From Acanthochromis polyacanthus (lineage: Eukaryota > Chordata > Actinopteri > Pomacentridae): DNA of 64,000 bases. The notes under the pieces are model-generated. The model was not told the DNA's origin. It searched no databases and saw only the letters and a program-made list of their open reading frames with translations. Below are positions 1 to 14,065 of the stretch, piece after piece (the first letter of the stretch is position 1; the number at the start of each line of letters is the position of its first letter). The stretch is from contig NC_067130.1 of NCBI RefSeq assembly GCF_021347895.1, forward strand, positions 24,449,817 through 24,513,816, given 5' to 3'. A program made the translations under genes and the position numbers.

Positions 1-1420
1 GTGTCCGACTGAAACATTAAACAACACAATGATGAGATTAATTACCAAATAACAGAGAGTAATCATCAATTAGTCATATAGTGTTTCCTCAGCAAAATCT
101 ACTTGATTAGTTTGGTCTTGTTCTGCTAGAGGATGTCTTTTTTTTTCTTTGTCTGATTGGTTTCCAAGTACAGTATAAGAAAAACAGACTCACCCCAGTA
201 GGGATAACACCAGGCATCCTTATATCCACAGAGAAGTTGTTAGGGTTTGTTAAGACCTGCTGCTGCTTGGTTCTGGACAAACAGTCACTCGGATTCAAGA
301 TGGCTTCCTGAGGCCTTAGTGTGTAACACAAAAAATATTTTATAATTTCTGATTTAGAAATATCCACTCAGCAAACTACAATATCACTGGATTCATATGC
401 CTTGCTATGCTTCATCACACCAACCAATATATGACTCACTACAGTCACTTCTGGAAATATTCAGGCCCCTTCCCTTTTTTGCGCACTGTATTGTGTTATA
501 GATATCATTGTAAATACCTAAAATTGGGCTTTTCCCCCTGAATCTATATATTTTAACCTTTAATGACAAAATGAATACATGTTTTTAGAACTTTTAGTAA
601 ATTCATTAAAAATCAATACCTGAATATTCTCATTTATAAAAAAATATAGTCATATCCATGCTGTGGCTCCATATTGTGGTCAGATATATCCTGTTTCCTT
701 TAAAAATCTTTGGTATGTGTCTAGTACCTGACTGGAGTCCATCCAAGTAAACTGACTAGGTATAATCTCAATTAATACAGAGGGCTTCAGAAAAGAAGGG
801 TAGGGGCATCTGGCAAAAATCTGTTGAAATGTTGGAATTCAAATTGTTAGCTCAGAAAATCAGGCACTATTTGGGAATAGATTTTGAGGGCAAATTGGAC
901 TCCATTTTTAAGGGTAGCAACCGATTTATGCCTGTCTCAATAGACCAACTGAGAACAGCCCCCTAAACAGTCACTCTAAAGTCTGTGATTGTATTAAATG
1001 CCTACAGCATCACCCAGCAGCAGAATCTTAATGAGCATATCCAAAGACAGAGAGCTTAACTCATCTATGCACAGCACATTCGTAACCTCATCATTTGCTT
1101 AAAAATATGAACTATCCCTGGCAGGGAGACAGGATTACTCAGTTCATAGGCTACAGTTAGATCCAGTGTAACATAGTAGCCAGCCTTGGGTTGAGTCCTC
1201 AGCTTCATCACATTTGTCAGGATATTTTTATTTTACTTTCCATAAGGTAGTAACTACATTATCATCACACACGGACAGCATCGTATGCATTTAGGAAATC
1301 ATAAATACCTACGCTATTGGTTAAACAGCTTGCCAGTAGTTTAGATACAGTATTTTGCTAATTAGTGGAAAATTCCATATCATACATCACTAGATGAACT
1401 ATCCAATCTTGTGTGTATTA
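1..1420. other. AT-rich intergenic stretch without a recognisable gene
   Basis: I see no coding exon, RNA gene or recognisable transposon here. The one reading frame of note (107-367, minus strand) is short, low in complexity and has no family features. The stretch ends at the TA dinucleotide where the first Tc1-like element is inserted. Confidence 0.6.
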
Positions 1421-3055
<1,635 letters not shown>

Positions 3056-3504
3056 TATAAATATTGCACGAGTACTTTGGTGCTCTGTCTCTGTGGTGGG
3101 TATGTCTAAATGAAGCTGTGAGTAACATTAACATAAAAATGGCCAATGTCTGAATGACAGAATGGTGTTATCTTAACAAATTGCTGAACCCAGCTATATT
3201 ACGTATCACTTCTGTAAAGAACTTCAGTTAGTCTATGTTCTTAACACAACGCTGTCCAATGAGACAAAGGTCGACCTTCAAGTTACGAGCAAGCATTTAT
3301 TCATTCATTCTTCTTCCCTGTGAATCCTTGTAAGTCCAAATATACATGGTGTGTCTTGTTCAGGGTCAAGCTGGTAATACAATGGATGGTCATCTGCTTT
3401 TTCTTTTCCAGCTGTTGTTAGCAGTCTATGACCTTCTTTTTGTGACTGCTTGTGGGATCTCGCCTCAAAGCCTGGTGATAGGTGATATAGTCCCCAAGTA
3501 GTGT

Positions 3505-3704
3505 AGATATTATTGTGTAGTACTCAACTTACGTAGTACCACTGTGCATTTCCCCCTGTCTGCCAGTAGGATAGTGATGCTGTAACCTTTGCTTAGAGAT
3601 GTTAGTCCCTTAATTCTTGAGCTTTGGTTAAAAGGAGGTGTTTTTGTGCTAGTAAATGCCACTGAAATCTTTATCTCATATGAAATATGTTCATATGAAA
3701 ACAT
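3505..3704 (-). mobile_element. Possible Penelope-like or other retroelement RT fragment
   Basis: The minus-strand frame contains SYSITILLADRGKCTVVL in shifted form after a stretch of short exon-like sequence. It resembles the 'ILPADKGRCTVV' block found near the start of the reverse-transcriptase region of Penelope-like elements. Only about 60 residues can be read. The surrounding 3058-4731 shows no other gene. The call rests on one short motif. Confidence 0.3.
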
Positions 3705-4731
3705 CTTTGACTGTGTGCAACTTAAAATTTCATGTGGTCAGATTAATCTGAATGCAAGCTGATCATGAAGGTGCTTTGGTACCCCTCTGGTGGTCATGGT
3801 AAGCAACTACATTAAGCCACAGTGGTGGAAAGTGGTGTTTTTTCTTCTTCACTATCTGCCAGTCTGACTGTCTGCCTGCCTGATGCATGAAATAAGCTAT
3901 TTAGCTGTTGCATGTTCCAAATGTAAAGAAATCTGCACCTGATTATTTTACAAAAACAAAGAGGTCCATTGCCAATACCTCTAATGATAAAGAGTGCAGG
4001 AGCATACTGAGTGAAGCAATAAAGAAAAAAAGCATTACATTCAATTACAATGCCTAATGCAGTGCTAGGTCTGCAGAACTAAATAAAGATCAATTACAAT
4101 CATGATTTCAACTTCCCACAATTTTATCAACATGATCACTCACAGGATTACTTTTAAATGTGGTCTTCATGTAGAAAATTCAGCATACACAACAGTCAAT
4201 GTACATGAAGTCTTTCGAATTGATTCTTGGGTAAATATGATATTCAAATGTCCTTTGTCAGTCTATTGAAAGTAATTCTTGGTCATAAACCTACCTGAGT
4301 GAACAGCAGCCGCCTACCAACATCTACTGTAGTCTGCATATGAGTCATTTAGAGAGAAATGGTAAAGTGTAGTGCCTACTGATAAACAGATGTTCAGCAA
4401 ATGAGAAATTTAGCTAGTGCCCAGTTTATGGGAGTGATATCAGACAACCTCTAGGTTGGAGGACAAAATGAATATTGCTTCAGATTAAATATTTTGCATA
4501 TATCAAGTCACTGTCGTTCAATCAGTGCAAAACTAGAGTATGCAAATTATTCATCACCATGCAAGGTCAATTAATATTATGCTCTACCAAGAAAAGGAAG
4601 TGGGGAGGTGTGATCAAATCATGTGATGCTAACAATGAAAAGTTAGTCTGGAGCACTGAATTTGCTTCTGAACCAAAGGAACTCTCCAGTGTATTTTATT
4701 TCAAGACAAAAATAAGAGCTTTTCTTCTTAC

Positions 4732-4828
4732 CTTGTAGATCCATACAGAGAGGGTTGTATTTCCATGCTGTCGCTGTGACAGACGAATGCTAGCACCACT
4801 GCGTAGAACACAGGGACTCTCATCCTAC
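4732..4828 (-). CDS. Putative first coding exon of a secreted protein
   Basis: On the minus strand a splice acceptor (CCACAG) is followed 5 bases later by an ATG at 4823. The exon then encodes MRVPVFYAVVLAFVCHSDS followed by MEIQPSLYGSTR, and ends at a good donor, AAG|GTAAGAAG. The first 18 residues look like a cleavable signal peptide: a short basic start, a hydrophobic core and small residues before the likely cut. The coding part is 92 nt, so it ends with two bases of a split codon. I could not identify the protein or find a convincing next exon downstream on the minus strand (below 4732). It may be the start of a gene whose other exons lie outside the window, or a chance frame. Confidence 0.4.
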
Positions 4829-5739
4829 CTGTGGTTATTACAGCGTAAATTGTCGGGCTGCCTATGTGAAAGAGAGGCTGTCAGCAAAAAATTGATACTA
4901 TATATAATTGGTGAATAAACTGCACAGTAGAGTGCCTGTCATACCTGTTTTCCCCTCTGAGCTTCGTTGAGATGGAAAGATGCAAGGAAGATGAAAGTAT
5001 ATCCCAGCAATGACCTCACTTCCTTACCATATTGGGACGTAATTAACCCTTGGTTCCTGCTTCTTTTGTTAAATAACGAAGTCTGTATGGAGACACCACC
5101 TGAAAAAAGCATATGCATGACTTGACTGCCAAAGTGATGTGACCGCAAACACAGATAAGAGAGCATAGATGTGAAACCCAGTAACATAGTCAATGCATTT
5201 TACTTGTGTATTTATATTTGACAATATATACTACGTATACAAGTTTCGATAAGCCAGCTTGACAAAGTGACAACAGTTAGTTCTGTAACATAAAGTGCAA
5301 CATGGACACTTTCATCATTGTAAAGCATGGAGTAGTTGGAGCAACTTTGTTTTGTTTCTTTTTGTTCGATTGCTCTATGACTTTCGTATTAGCTTCAGAT
5401 TTGATCTAAATATTTCAGATTAACTGTACAGCAGTTGTCTTTAACTTCTGTATATGATTACTTTGTCGCACCATATCATGTGACAAAATTAGGATTTTAG
5501 CAGTGCAGAGCAGCAGGTTGCAGATCAGCAGGTGAAATGAGCTGCTTTTAATTCAGCACTTTACACTCATCCTTTTGTCATACAGCAGAAACAGAAAAAT
5601 ATGTAAACTACACACCACCAAGTTGCCTGTAACCACTATTTTGTCTGGCATAATCCAGCCAGATGCCCTCACACGGACACATGCACTGATATACATTAAG
5701 TTTTTCTTGGCACCTCTACTTCTATCTCTCTATGCACCA
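4829..5739. other. Intergenic, nothing recognised
   Basis: No exon, repeat family or RNA gene could be supported. A minus-strand frame at 4939-5193 has no family features. Confidence 0.5.
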
Positions 5740-6055
5740 CTTACTCCTCACTAGGGTCGTGAGGGGCTGGAGTCTATCCCAGAAAGCATGGGACACCCTG
5801 GACAGGTCACCAGTCTAGCACTGGGCTACACATAGAGACAAACAATCACACTCACATTCACACCGACGGAAAATTTAGAATCACCAATTAATCTCAGCAT
5901 GTTTTTGGACAGTGGAAGGAAACAGATACCCAGAGAAAACCCACACATATACAGGGAGAACATGCAAACTCCATGCACAAAAAGGCGGAAGGCGGGGACA
6001 TGAATCGGGGATCTTCTAGCTGCGAAATTGCTACCCACCAAGCCACTGCCCAGCT
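5740..6055 (-). mobile_element. tRNA-derived SINE-like repeat, diverged copy
   Basis: Read on the minus strand, this matches the same repeat seen at 41303-41675 and 17430-17668. Shared landmarks are the 'GGAGTTTGCATGTTCTCCC' block (inverted here), the 'ATTCTAAATT..CCG' block, and the 'TGGGATAGACTCCAGCCCC' block followed by 'CACGACCCT'. The tRNA-like head near 6030-6055 is badly eroded. This is an old copy. Confidence 0.7.
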
Positions 6056-6109
6056 TTAAGTGCAGACTTCCCGCTTTAATTTTAGGGTACTAACATCCAA
6101 ATCAGGTGA

Positions 6110-6760
6110 TCAGTGTAGGAATTACAAAACATTTTTATGTGCCTTCCACCTTTTTTAAGGGATCAAAGTAACTGGACAGTTGGTTGCTCAGCTGTCCCAT
6201 CATCAGGTGTGTATTTTTCCCTCATTAATTACTTTACAAGGAACAGATAAAATGTCAAGAGTTCATTTTAAGTGTGGTATTTACATTTAGACTCTGGTGA
6301 GGTCAACTCTCAATATGAAGTACACAGAGCTGTCGCTATCAGTGAAGCAAACCATCAACAGGCTGAAAAATCAAAACAACTCATTTTGCTATCCAGCAAA
6401 AACATTAGGTGTGGCCAAATCAGCTGTCTGGTACATTTTTAAAAAGAAAGAATGAACTCAGCAACGCCAAAAGACCCAGAAGACCATGGAAAACAAGTGT
6501 GGTAGATGACGGAAGAATCCTCTGCCTGATTAAGAAAACCCCTTTACAGCAGGTGGTCAGATCAAGAACACTCTCCAGGAGGTAGGCGTATCTGGGTCAA
6601 AGTCAACTACATACAGAGCGTTCACCACAAGATGTAAACCACTGGTGAGCCTGAAAAACAGTAAGGCATAAGAGTTTTCCAAAAACATCTAAAAGAGCCT
6701 GTGCAGTTCTGGAACAACAACATGCATTTAATGAAGTTAGATAAGCACAGGTCAATTATT
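6110..6760 (+). mobile_element. Decayed Tc1-like transposon, N-terminal transposase remnant
   Basis: The plus strand reads like the 5' half of a Tc1-type transposase gene with many stops and indels. It includes a start region near 6315 (ATGAAGTACACAGAGCTG), a helix-turn-helix region ending in GTGTGGCCAAATCAGC, and the linker and second binding domain up to about 6680. Clear ends and a catalytic domain are missing. 6760-7500 shows nothing else. Confidence 0.6.
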
Positions 6761-7514
6761 AAAACCATTGTCCAGATGACTGTTTGCCTATAGTGGTGTT
6801 CACAACTTCAGTCTGAAACGTCAGAGCATCATCTCTCATTGAGAAATTCAGTTTAAAAGCACTCAATACAAGGCACATTTAGTGATTTGGGGGTCTTGCT
6901 GGATTTTCACATTGATTTTAACAATGTTAAAGTATTTTGTTCACTTGATTGAAAACTTAATAATGCATAATAATACTGTCAAAGAAAAAGTCCCGGCTTA
7001 AAGTTTTTACTTAGACGTTAAAAGTAAAAGAGAAGAATATAGAAAGAAAGAAAGTAAAGCAATGTCAATTCTGTTCTTCACTTGCTTTTAAAAAATAGCA
7101 AAAACAGCAGATAACTAGGGATATAAACGATTGTAAATCAATACATTGTCATTAATAATTTAACCGATTAAAAAGAATATTATCTCATAATACAGAAGAC
7201 AAGACACGTGATGTAGCTACCACAAAGCATATTGTAGATTTGAAGATTTGCAGGGCAACTGTATGAGTGTTCCTCCTTGCTTTCTAAGGAGGGAAAATAT
7301 TGCAGCTTTTCTAGGTCTGCTAATTACGGTAGTCGGGTAGACAAACTTGCCAAACATAGAGTTTAATGTTTTGAAAATTCCTCTGAGTTGCCATCTGGTG
7401 GCTGTCCTGTTTAGCTAGATGCAGCTGATATCAGTGCGACAGCGAGAGCAGCTGTAATGCCAATGCTGCAGGACTCTTTCAGCAACATTATTACTAAAGT
7501 GATGAACTGTATAA

Positions 7515-7835
7515 GTGATTCTCTCTTGATACATTTGATAGATACTGACCACTGTAGACCTGGAACGCCCCACAAGAGCTGCAGTTTTGGAGATGCTCTG
7601 ACCCAGTCACCTAGCCATCACAATTTGTTTTTTGTTAAACTCATTCAAATCCTTACGCTTGTCTATTTTTCCTGCTTCTAACACATCAACTTCGACAACA
7701 AAATGTTAACTTTCTGTCTAATATATCCAACCCACTAACAGGTGCAATAAAGGAAACATAATCAGTGTTATTAACTTCACTTGTCGATGGTCATAATATT
7801 GTGCCTGATCGGTGTATTTACTAAGCCTCTGTTTG
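7515..7835 (-). mobile_element. Decayed Tc1-like transposon end plus transposase N terminus
   Basis: The minus strand holds a family terminal motif at about 7800-7835 (TACACCGATCAGGCAC...) followed by a transposase start. That start has a Lys-Arg-Lys-Asp-Leu-type basic N terminus, a region near 7615 reading as 'IVMARxLGQSISKTAALVGRSRSTVVS' in broken form, and then loss of similarity. The same family's other portion occurs at 30305-30735. It is truncated and non-coding. Confidence 0.6.
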
Positions 7836-9860
7836 ATCAAGGCTAGCTAGATCTCCTGGGTGAGGGTGTGTGATGTTAAAAGCCCTGAAACCTCCAATGA
7901 CTGGTGGTTTTGGATTTAGAGGGAGCCACTGCTAATTGCTTTACTGTGCCAAGCTGGTATGGAAGAAGTGGATGCACTCAAACTGCCACTGCCATTCTCC
8001 TGCACTTAAGGGTGGCCCTTTATATTCACGAGCCAAAGCCGTGTTTGTACATGGGTCACACTACCTGACCACTGTCCTTCGACCAGTTGAACACCTCAAA
8101 AACAATTTGCTAAATTTAACCCCTTTTTAACCAAAACTACAGTGATGAGATTTGAGGCATTTTTGTAAGTTAGAAAAAGAAGAATATTTGCATGCATTGT
8201 CAACATTTTTGCTCAGTGTATAATTATGCTTTGTCTAAAGGTGCACACTAGAAGAAATTCCAGCGCTGTCACACAGGATGCTCCCTCTAATTGAAATGTG
8301 ATTCAGTAGATAAACTTCAGGAATTGACTCCCTTGCTTGACTTCTAAACCACACTCTCATTAGGAGGTAAGCTGGCCTACAGCACATTCACACAATATAC
8401 ACACATAAAGTATATTACAGTACTAAAGGGTAATATAATTCATCATCCATCTATTAATTGCATCACTAGCTTGATTTAACTAAATGGCACATTTGATTCT
8501 ATTCCAAAAACTAGCAACCACAATCATCTTAGAGGATATTTTACTGTATGGACAAGAACACCTACAAACAGGTAAAACTGCTCCAGTGTCCTAAATAATG
8601 TGATTTCCTGCTTTCCCCTGGTTCTATATTTCTTCTATAGGTCTAACTGCTCAGACTTTAAAATGATAGAAACAGGTCAAAACAAAACCTAGACAGAAAT
8701 GTGAATGACTCTGATATTAACGGATCCATGCCTGTTGGAATTAATAGCCACAACAGTTTCCTCTATTACACGATACATGATATGCAGTTTCATGTTGTAA
8801 TAGCAGGGGTAGTAAACAGTATGTTTTAGCTTTGAAACAGGATGTAACAGTAACGATTGGTCAACTGCAACCACAGATAATAGCATGATAGTAAATGTGG
8901 TTTAAATAGAATTGCAAAATCTTAAAATGAAATGAAAAAAAAAAACTCTCTCGACTCTATTACCCACCATGGAGCTCCTGCCTTGCTTATCTGAGACAAT
9001 CTGTTGCTGCAAATCACAATTAACTTGATACCTAGAGGATGCTTATAAATGGCAAAGGACAAAGTCATTGCAACGTTCTGCTTGCTTGGTGACTCATCGC
9101 TGATAACAGAAAGAGGAGTGTGAAGGGGAAGTGCTGTGCTGACATCACAACCCAATGAGGCAACAGAGGAAACTATGGAAACAATGTCCTTCCTACTCGT
9201 GGACCACACCACGTACTTCATCGTTAAACAATAGGGTTTAACGTGTAGCATTTTCACCGTCATACGGACACCCATAAAGCAATTCAAACTACTGTAACAT
9301 TTCAGCATTTTGGTACACATGGCTGATTGCTTCATTTTTTGACAGCTGTTTGATAGCTAACAGCAAATATGTAGCTAATGCTGAGATGAGTACGAAATAG
9401 GACATCTTCTAGAGTGAAAATAGATGTAAACGTAAAGACAAAAGGGCCTACATTGTGTCCCTTTTCACAATAAAAGCAAAAATGCTTTTTGTTTTTTAAA
9501 GCGCAAAGACACCATTACCGTTACAGTAAACACATTTCACGGCTGAACAGGAAGCGACAAATGGCCATCTTAAACTCGAGTTGAGCGATCGCTACGATAC
9601 ACATATCTGGCCCTCTATCTAAGCAAGCTACATGTAAGAGAAAAGACAGTAACTTGGTTAGCTTTTTACCTACCTAATGAGGTTAACTGTCACGTAGGTG
9701 TTGTGCATGAGCTAACGTTAGCTATATTTTGCGTTGGTTTGTGTTTGACTTGAGGCGGTATTTGAGCTGCAATCAGTCTCACTGAAGATGTCTAAATTAT
9801 AGCATTTTAAATTGCGATTAAGCCGAGACATAGAATTTAAATAAATTGTATAACAGATAC
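7836..9860. other. Intergenic or intronic stretch without a firm gene
   Basis: No exon could be proven. A 137-codon minus-strand frame at 8922-9335 shows no family features. Within it two short exon-like pieces (about 9300-9350 and 8985-9040) are bounded by AG and GT in compatible phase and could belong to the exon at 9861-10009, but this is guesswork. Confidence 0.4.
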
Positions 9861-10009
9861 CTGTTTGCTGCCGCTGGAAGTCTTTCAAGCGCCTGAACTG
9901 AGGAGCTCAGCTGAGCTGAAGCACTAACATCCACACCTTCTCTTTTCAAAATAAAAGCATCCTCTCGGCAAACATACAGCTCAGGAACGCCCCGCACACA
10001 CACGTACAT
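9861..10009 (-). CDS. Putative 5' coding exon of an unidentified gene
   Basis: The minus-strand reading from ATG at 10009 gives MYVCVRGVPELYVCREDAF, then ILKREGVDVSASAQLSSSV and QALERLPAAANR. It ends at a textbook donor, AACAG|GTATCTG. The composition is protein-like, the local base composition is richer in GC and CpG than the surroundings, and an in-frame stop lies just upstream of the frame. The coding piece is 149 nt and ends two bases into a codon. The region upstream (10010-10200) is CpG-containing with an ETS-like ACTTCGGAAGT motif, which would suit a housekeeping-type promoter. I do not recognise the protein. Confidence 0.35.
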
Positions 10010-10200
10010 TTGTTTGTAATTTGTGGTCTTCACGAAGGCGCAACAGTCATAGCCGAGTCCCAACAACTATTTGCATCTAATATGTAGATGTGTGTCGTGT
10101 CACAACAGGGGAATGGGAAATGCCCCTTCGGTACTTTATAAACCATGGGAATCATTTTACTTCGGAAGTCTTACGGATTATTTTTTTGCTAATTGATAAA
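10010..10200 (-). promoter_or_regulatory. Possible CpG-containing promoter
   Basis: The stretch upstream of the putative exon at 9861-10009 has more CpG than its flanks and contains ACTTCGGAAGT near 10160, an ETS-type core. There is no clear TATA box at a proper distance. The call depends on the neighbouring exon being real. Confidence 0.25.
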
Positions 10201-10847
10201 TGAAAGACTGACATAGAACACAGAAAAGAAAATACGCATATGTCCTAATTATAGAGTGGTCTTCATTGAGAAGAAATATCATGGACCCATCTGTATGTCT
10301 GCAATGTGAAATGAGGAAAGCTCAAATAAACAGAGAAAGAATTGTGGCTGTCGTTTTGTTGACATAAACGTCTACAACATGATGTGGAAGTAAAGACATT
10401 AATAAAACTCTGTCAGCCTAGTATCAAACGTTGAATGTACAGCTGGATCAAGTATGTTTTAATAGGAAGACTACACTGGGTTTAAGAGGGGAACATTAGA
10501 TTAAGGATATGTGGTGTATTGGCAAACAGCAGACACACCTCTTAAAAGCTCGATAATATCCAGCTTAAGGCACTAAAATGATGCACAGGAGCATTTAAAA
10601 CCACCCCAAACAGCAGCATTACAGGTCAAATGGGAGAAATGCCACAGGAAATAACGAGAACACAGACAACACTAAATTGCTGGATTAATTTCCAGATCAT
10701 CATCAGTCAATTCAACAACAGTCCAGCAGTTTCACTATCAACAATACAGCCTTGTATACTTTCAAAGGTCATAGTATACTTTGCATGCTAAGTGCAAATT
10801 CTAAGTGCATTCTATAAAAGAAGAATCTCCAGATTATACAGACCTGC

Positions 10848-11262
10848 ACTACCTGTCAAAGGTTTTAGAACACCCCCGATTTTTCCAGTTTTTTATTGGA
10901 CATTATGTATGTTAATGTCTCATTGTACTCTGAAATGAAATCATTGAACAAATAAACAAATAAAGTTTAAAAAAAATGTATTTAAAAGCCAAAATGTATT
11001 CTAAGCTTTTGACTCATCAAAGTAGCCACCTTTGACAGATATATCAAGTGAACACTCTCATGGCATTCTTTCCACAACGGAAACGAAATATTCTTCGGAA
11101 AGTTCTTCCCAACTCTGTTGCAGGAGTTCCCATAAATGTGTGGCACTTGTTGATTGCTTTGCTTTCACTCTTCTGTCCACTTCATCCCAAACCAGCTCCA
11201 TGGGGTTTAAGTTTGGAGACTGTGCTGCGACTGTGATTTGGACACGCTGGATTAAATGGTAC
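10848..11262 (-). mobile_element. Tc1-like transposon end fragment (family 2)
   Basis: It starts with the terminal motif CTACCTGTCAAAGGTTTTAGAACACCCC. The minus-strand frame at 11058-11264 reads as the C-terminal part of a Tc1 transposase, including SPNLNPMELVWDEVDRRVKA, where PNLNPxE..W corresponds to the catalytic Glu motif. Only the 3' end of the element remains. A second fragment of the same family lies at 24845-25222. Confidence 0.75.
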
Positions 11263-12302
11263 ACTGTTCAAAATAATAAAACATTACACTGCCTGGCAGA
11301 TGTAACTACAGTGGGGAGAAAGGGACCGTAGAAGACGTAATCATACGTTGTTAAAAAAAATGAGACAGAAGGAATAAAATTAATCTAAAACTTCAGGAAA
11401 ATAAAAATAAATTTTGACGCTATAGACATTCAATAAAGCAACCGTAGAAGGAAGTGCTATTCAACAAATTTCATTGAAATGATGAGACATCCTGATCCAT
11501 ATTCCTTACCACTTGGTGGCGGTAATGAACCAATACGTTGTTTGCTAATCGCCAATAAACCTCAAAGAAGAAGTGGGCTCTTTTTTTTTTTTTTTTTAAT
11601 AGGCTTCTGTTTGCTGGTGGAAGTATCACCACAGCAAAAATATTGTGTGTTAAACTGTAGCGGATAGTTTGCTATCACCAAAAAGTGTATGCTGAATCAT
11701 AACACCATGTGACCCCGTGTTTTGCCAGGTATGTTTCTCAGTGTTACTAAATGCTGCAGATAGAACGTGAGCTTAAGTTATTATTTCCTGTGCTGTTTAC
11801 ACTGACTAAACGTAACCTAGTTGCGTCTTTTTTTCTTTCACCTAATCTGTCTGTCTTAATAAGAATGGAGCATAGCATAACATTACAGCTGCTGGTTGTT
11901 TACAGTCAAGCGCATGTTATCCATAGTAGCACAGCATGTGCTCATACAGTAGTGCTAGACGGCACAAAACGACAGAGCTACGTCAGTATTCCAGAATAAA
12001 TAGTCAGTACATCGCGTTTTATTTCCCTATTGTACGACCGAAGTAGCCTTTGCATCGCAATGCCACTTTAGCAATACCAGATTCACACATGGGAATTACT
12101 TCAGCTTTTCAGAGGGTTTATAGAGAGGGAGCCTTGTTTAAGCCCTGATTGCACTTCGTTTCTACATAGCCATGTGCTTCATGTCAAGTCTCGTCAAGTT
12201 TATTATTATCCCAGCTCAGCACAAGGGATACAGCAGAATTCAACTCATTCCATTTTATTCAGTTGTTTATGTAACATATATCACCACATAACACTTAACA
12301 TA
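11263..12302. other. Intergenic, nothing firm
   Basis: A T-rich run at 11581-11597 and short frames only. No gene, repeat family or RNA is supported. Confidence 0.5.
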
Positions 12303-13732
12303 CACTACCAGTCAAAAGTTTGGACTTCTTTAGACTCACCCTCTCGTTCAATGTTTTTTTCCTTAACTTTTACTACTTTCTACATTGTAGATACATACTG
12401 AAGACATCAAAACTTTGATGCAAGACGTATGGACTCATGTAGCAAGCAAACAATTGTGAAATAACTAAATATGCAAGTTATGTTTTATATTTTAGATTGT
12501 TCAAGATAGCCACTGTTTGTTTTGATTACTGCTTTGCACACTCATGGCGTTCTCTCCATGAGTTTCTTGAGGTAGTCACCTGAAATGGTTTTCACTTCAC
12601 AGGTTTGCCTTGTCAAAGTTAATTTGTGAAATTTCTTGCCTTCTTAATGGAGTTGGGACCATCAGTTGTGTTGTGCAGAAGTCTGGTTGGTACACAGTTG
12701 AGAGTTCTATTTGACAACATTTAGAATCCATATTATGGCAAGAACCAATCAGCCAAGTAAGGAGAAACGACAGTCCATCATTACTTTAAGAATTGAAGGC
12801 CAGTCAATCCGGAACATTGTAATAGCTTTGAATGTATCCCCAAGTGCAGTCGCAAAAACCATCAAGAGCTACGAGCAAACTGGCTCACATGAGAACTGCC
12901 ACAGGAAAGGAAGATCAAGAGTCACCTCTGCTGCTGAGGATAAGTTCATCTGAGTCACCAGACTCAGAAATGGCAAGTTAACAGCACCTCAGATTAGAGC
13001 CCAGATAAATGCCACACAGAGTTCTAGTAGCAGACACATCTCTACATCAACTGTTTAGAGGAGACCGTGCCAATCAGGCCTTTTTGTTCAAATAGCTGCT
13101 AAGAAACCACTGCTAAGGAAAAGCAACAAGCAGAAGAGATTTGTTTGTTCAAAAAAAAACACAAGGATTGGCCATTAGACCAGTGGAAATCTGTGGTTTT
13201 GTCTGATGAGTCCAAATTTGAGATCTTTGGTTCCACCCACTATGTCTTTGTGTGACACAGAAAATGTTAATGGATGGTCTCTACATGCATGGTTCCCACG
13301 GTGAATCATGGAGGAGGAGGTGTGATGGTGTGGGGGTGCTTTGCTGGTGACACTGTTGGGGATTTCTTCAAAATTGCAGGCACACTGAACCAGCATGGCT
13401 ACCACAGCAAGGGCTAATTGACCAAGAAGGAGAATGATGGAATGCTGCTTCAGATGACCTGGCCTCCATAGTCACCTGACCTAAACCCAATCCAGATGGT
13501 TTTGGATGAGACGGACCACAGAGTGAAGGCAAAAAGGCCAACAAGTGCTCACCATCTCTGGGAATTCCTTCAAGACTGTTGGAAAACCATTTCAGGTGAC
13601 TACCTCATGAACCTCATGGGGAGAATGCCAAGAGTGTGCAAAGCAGTAATCAGCAAAGGTTGGCTATTTTGAAGAATCTAAATTATTAAACAAGTTTTGA
13701 CTTATTTCACAATTTTGTTTGCTACATAATTC
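12303..13732 (+). mobile_element. Tc1-like transposon (family 3), right end truncated, transposase decayed
   Basis: The left terminal motif CACTACCAGTCAAAAGTTTGG follows a TA at about 12301. The plus-strand transposase begins near 12735 (MARTNQPSKEKRQSIITLRI) with the helix-turn-helix segment intact to 12953 and then stops. Later pieces keep catalytic-domain signatures in broken frames: 'WxSVVLSDESKFEIFG' around 13185-13230, 'GGGGVMVWGCF' around 13310-13345, and 'PxSPDLNPIxMVLDETD' around 13465-13520. The right inverted repeat is visible to about 13732, where a LINE-like tail replaces its outer end. The copy is inactive. Confidence 0.85.
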
Positions 13733-14065
13733 CATATCAGAATCACAATCACTTTATTCATCCCCGAAGGGAAATTCAGTATATGTTCATATATGTTCAT
13801 TCATAGTTTTGATACCTTCAGTGAGGCTCTACAATGTAGCCTTTAAGTCTAATCTTGAAGGTAGAGAGAGTGTCTGCCTCCAGAACCTAAATTGGGAGCT
13901 GATTGTGGGAACCACAAGTTATGGTGGAGCTTGGTCATTTAGAGTTTTATTTGTGAGAATCAGGGTTTTAGGTTCTAGCCTGGATCTTACAGGGAGCCAA
14001 TGAAGAGAAGCTAATGCGGAAAAAATATGACCTTTGTCGCTGGTTTTTGTCAATTGCAGTAGTTT
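13733..14065 (-). mobile_element. LINE-like 3' end fragment
   Basis: The motif ATCACTTTATTCATCCCCGAAGGGAAATTC at 13745-13774 (inverse of 'GGGGATGAATAAAGT') also occurs in variant form near 28494 and 60600. It looks like a dispersed retroelement tail. The following 13800-14060 resembles a widespread fish non-LTR repeat with a 'TTACAGGGAGCCAATGAAG' block. No family name can be assigned from sequence alone. Confidence 0.45.

Noticed and set aside
8922..9335. 137-codon frame as a gene
   Set aside because: No family features, and no recognisable domain; better explained as non-coding, though short exon pieces may overlap it.
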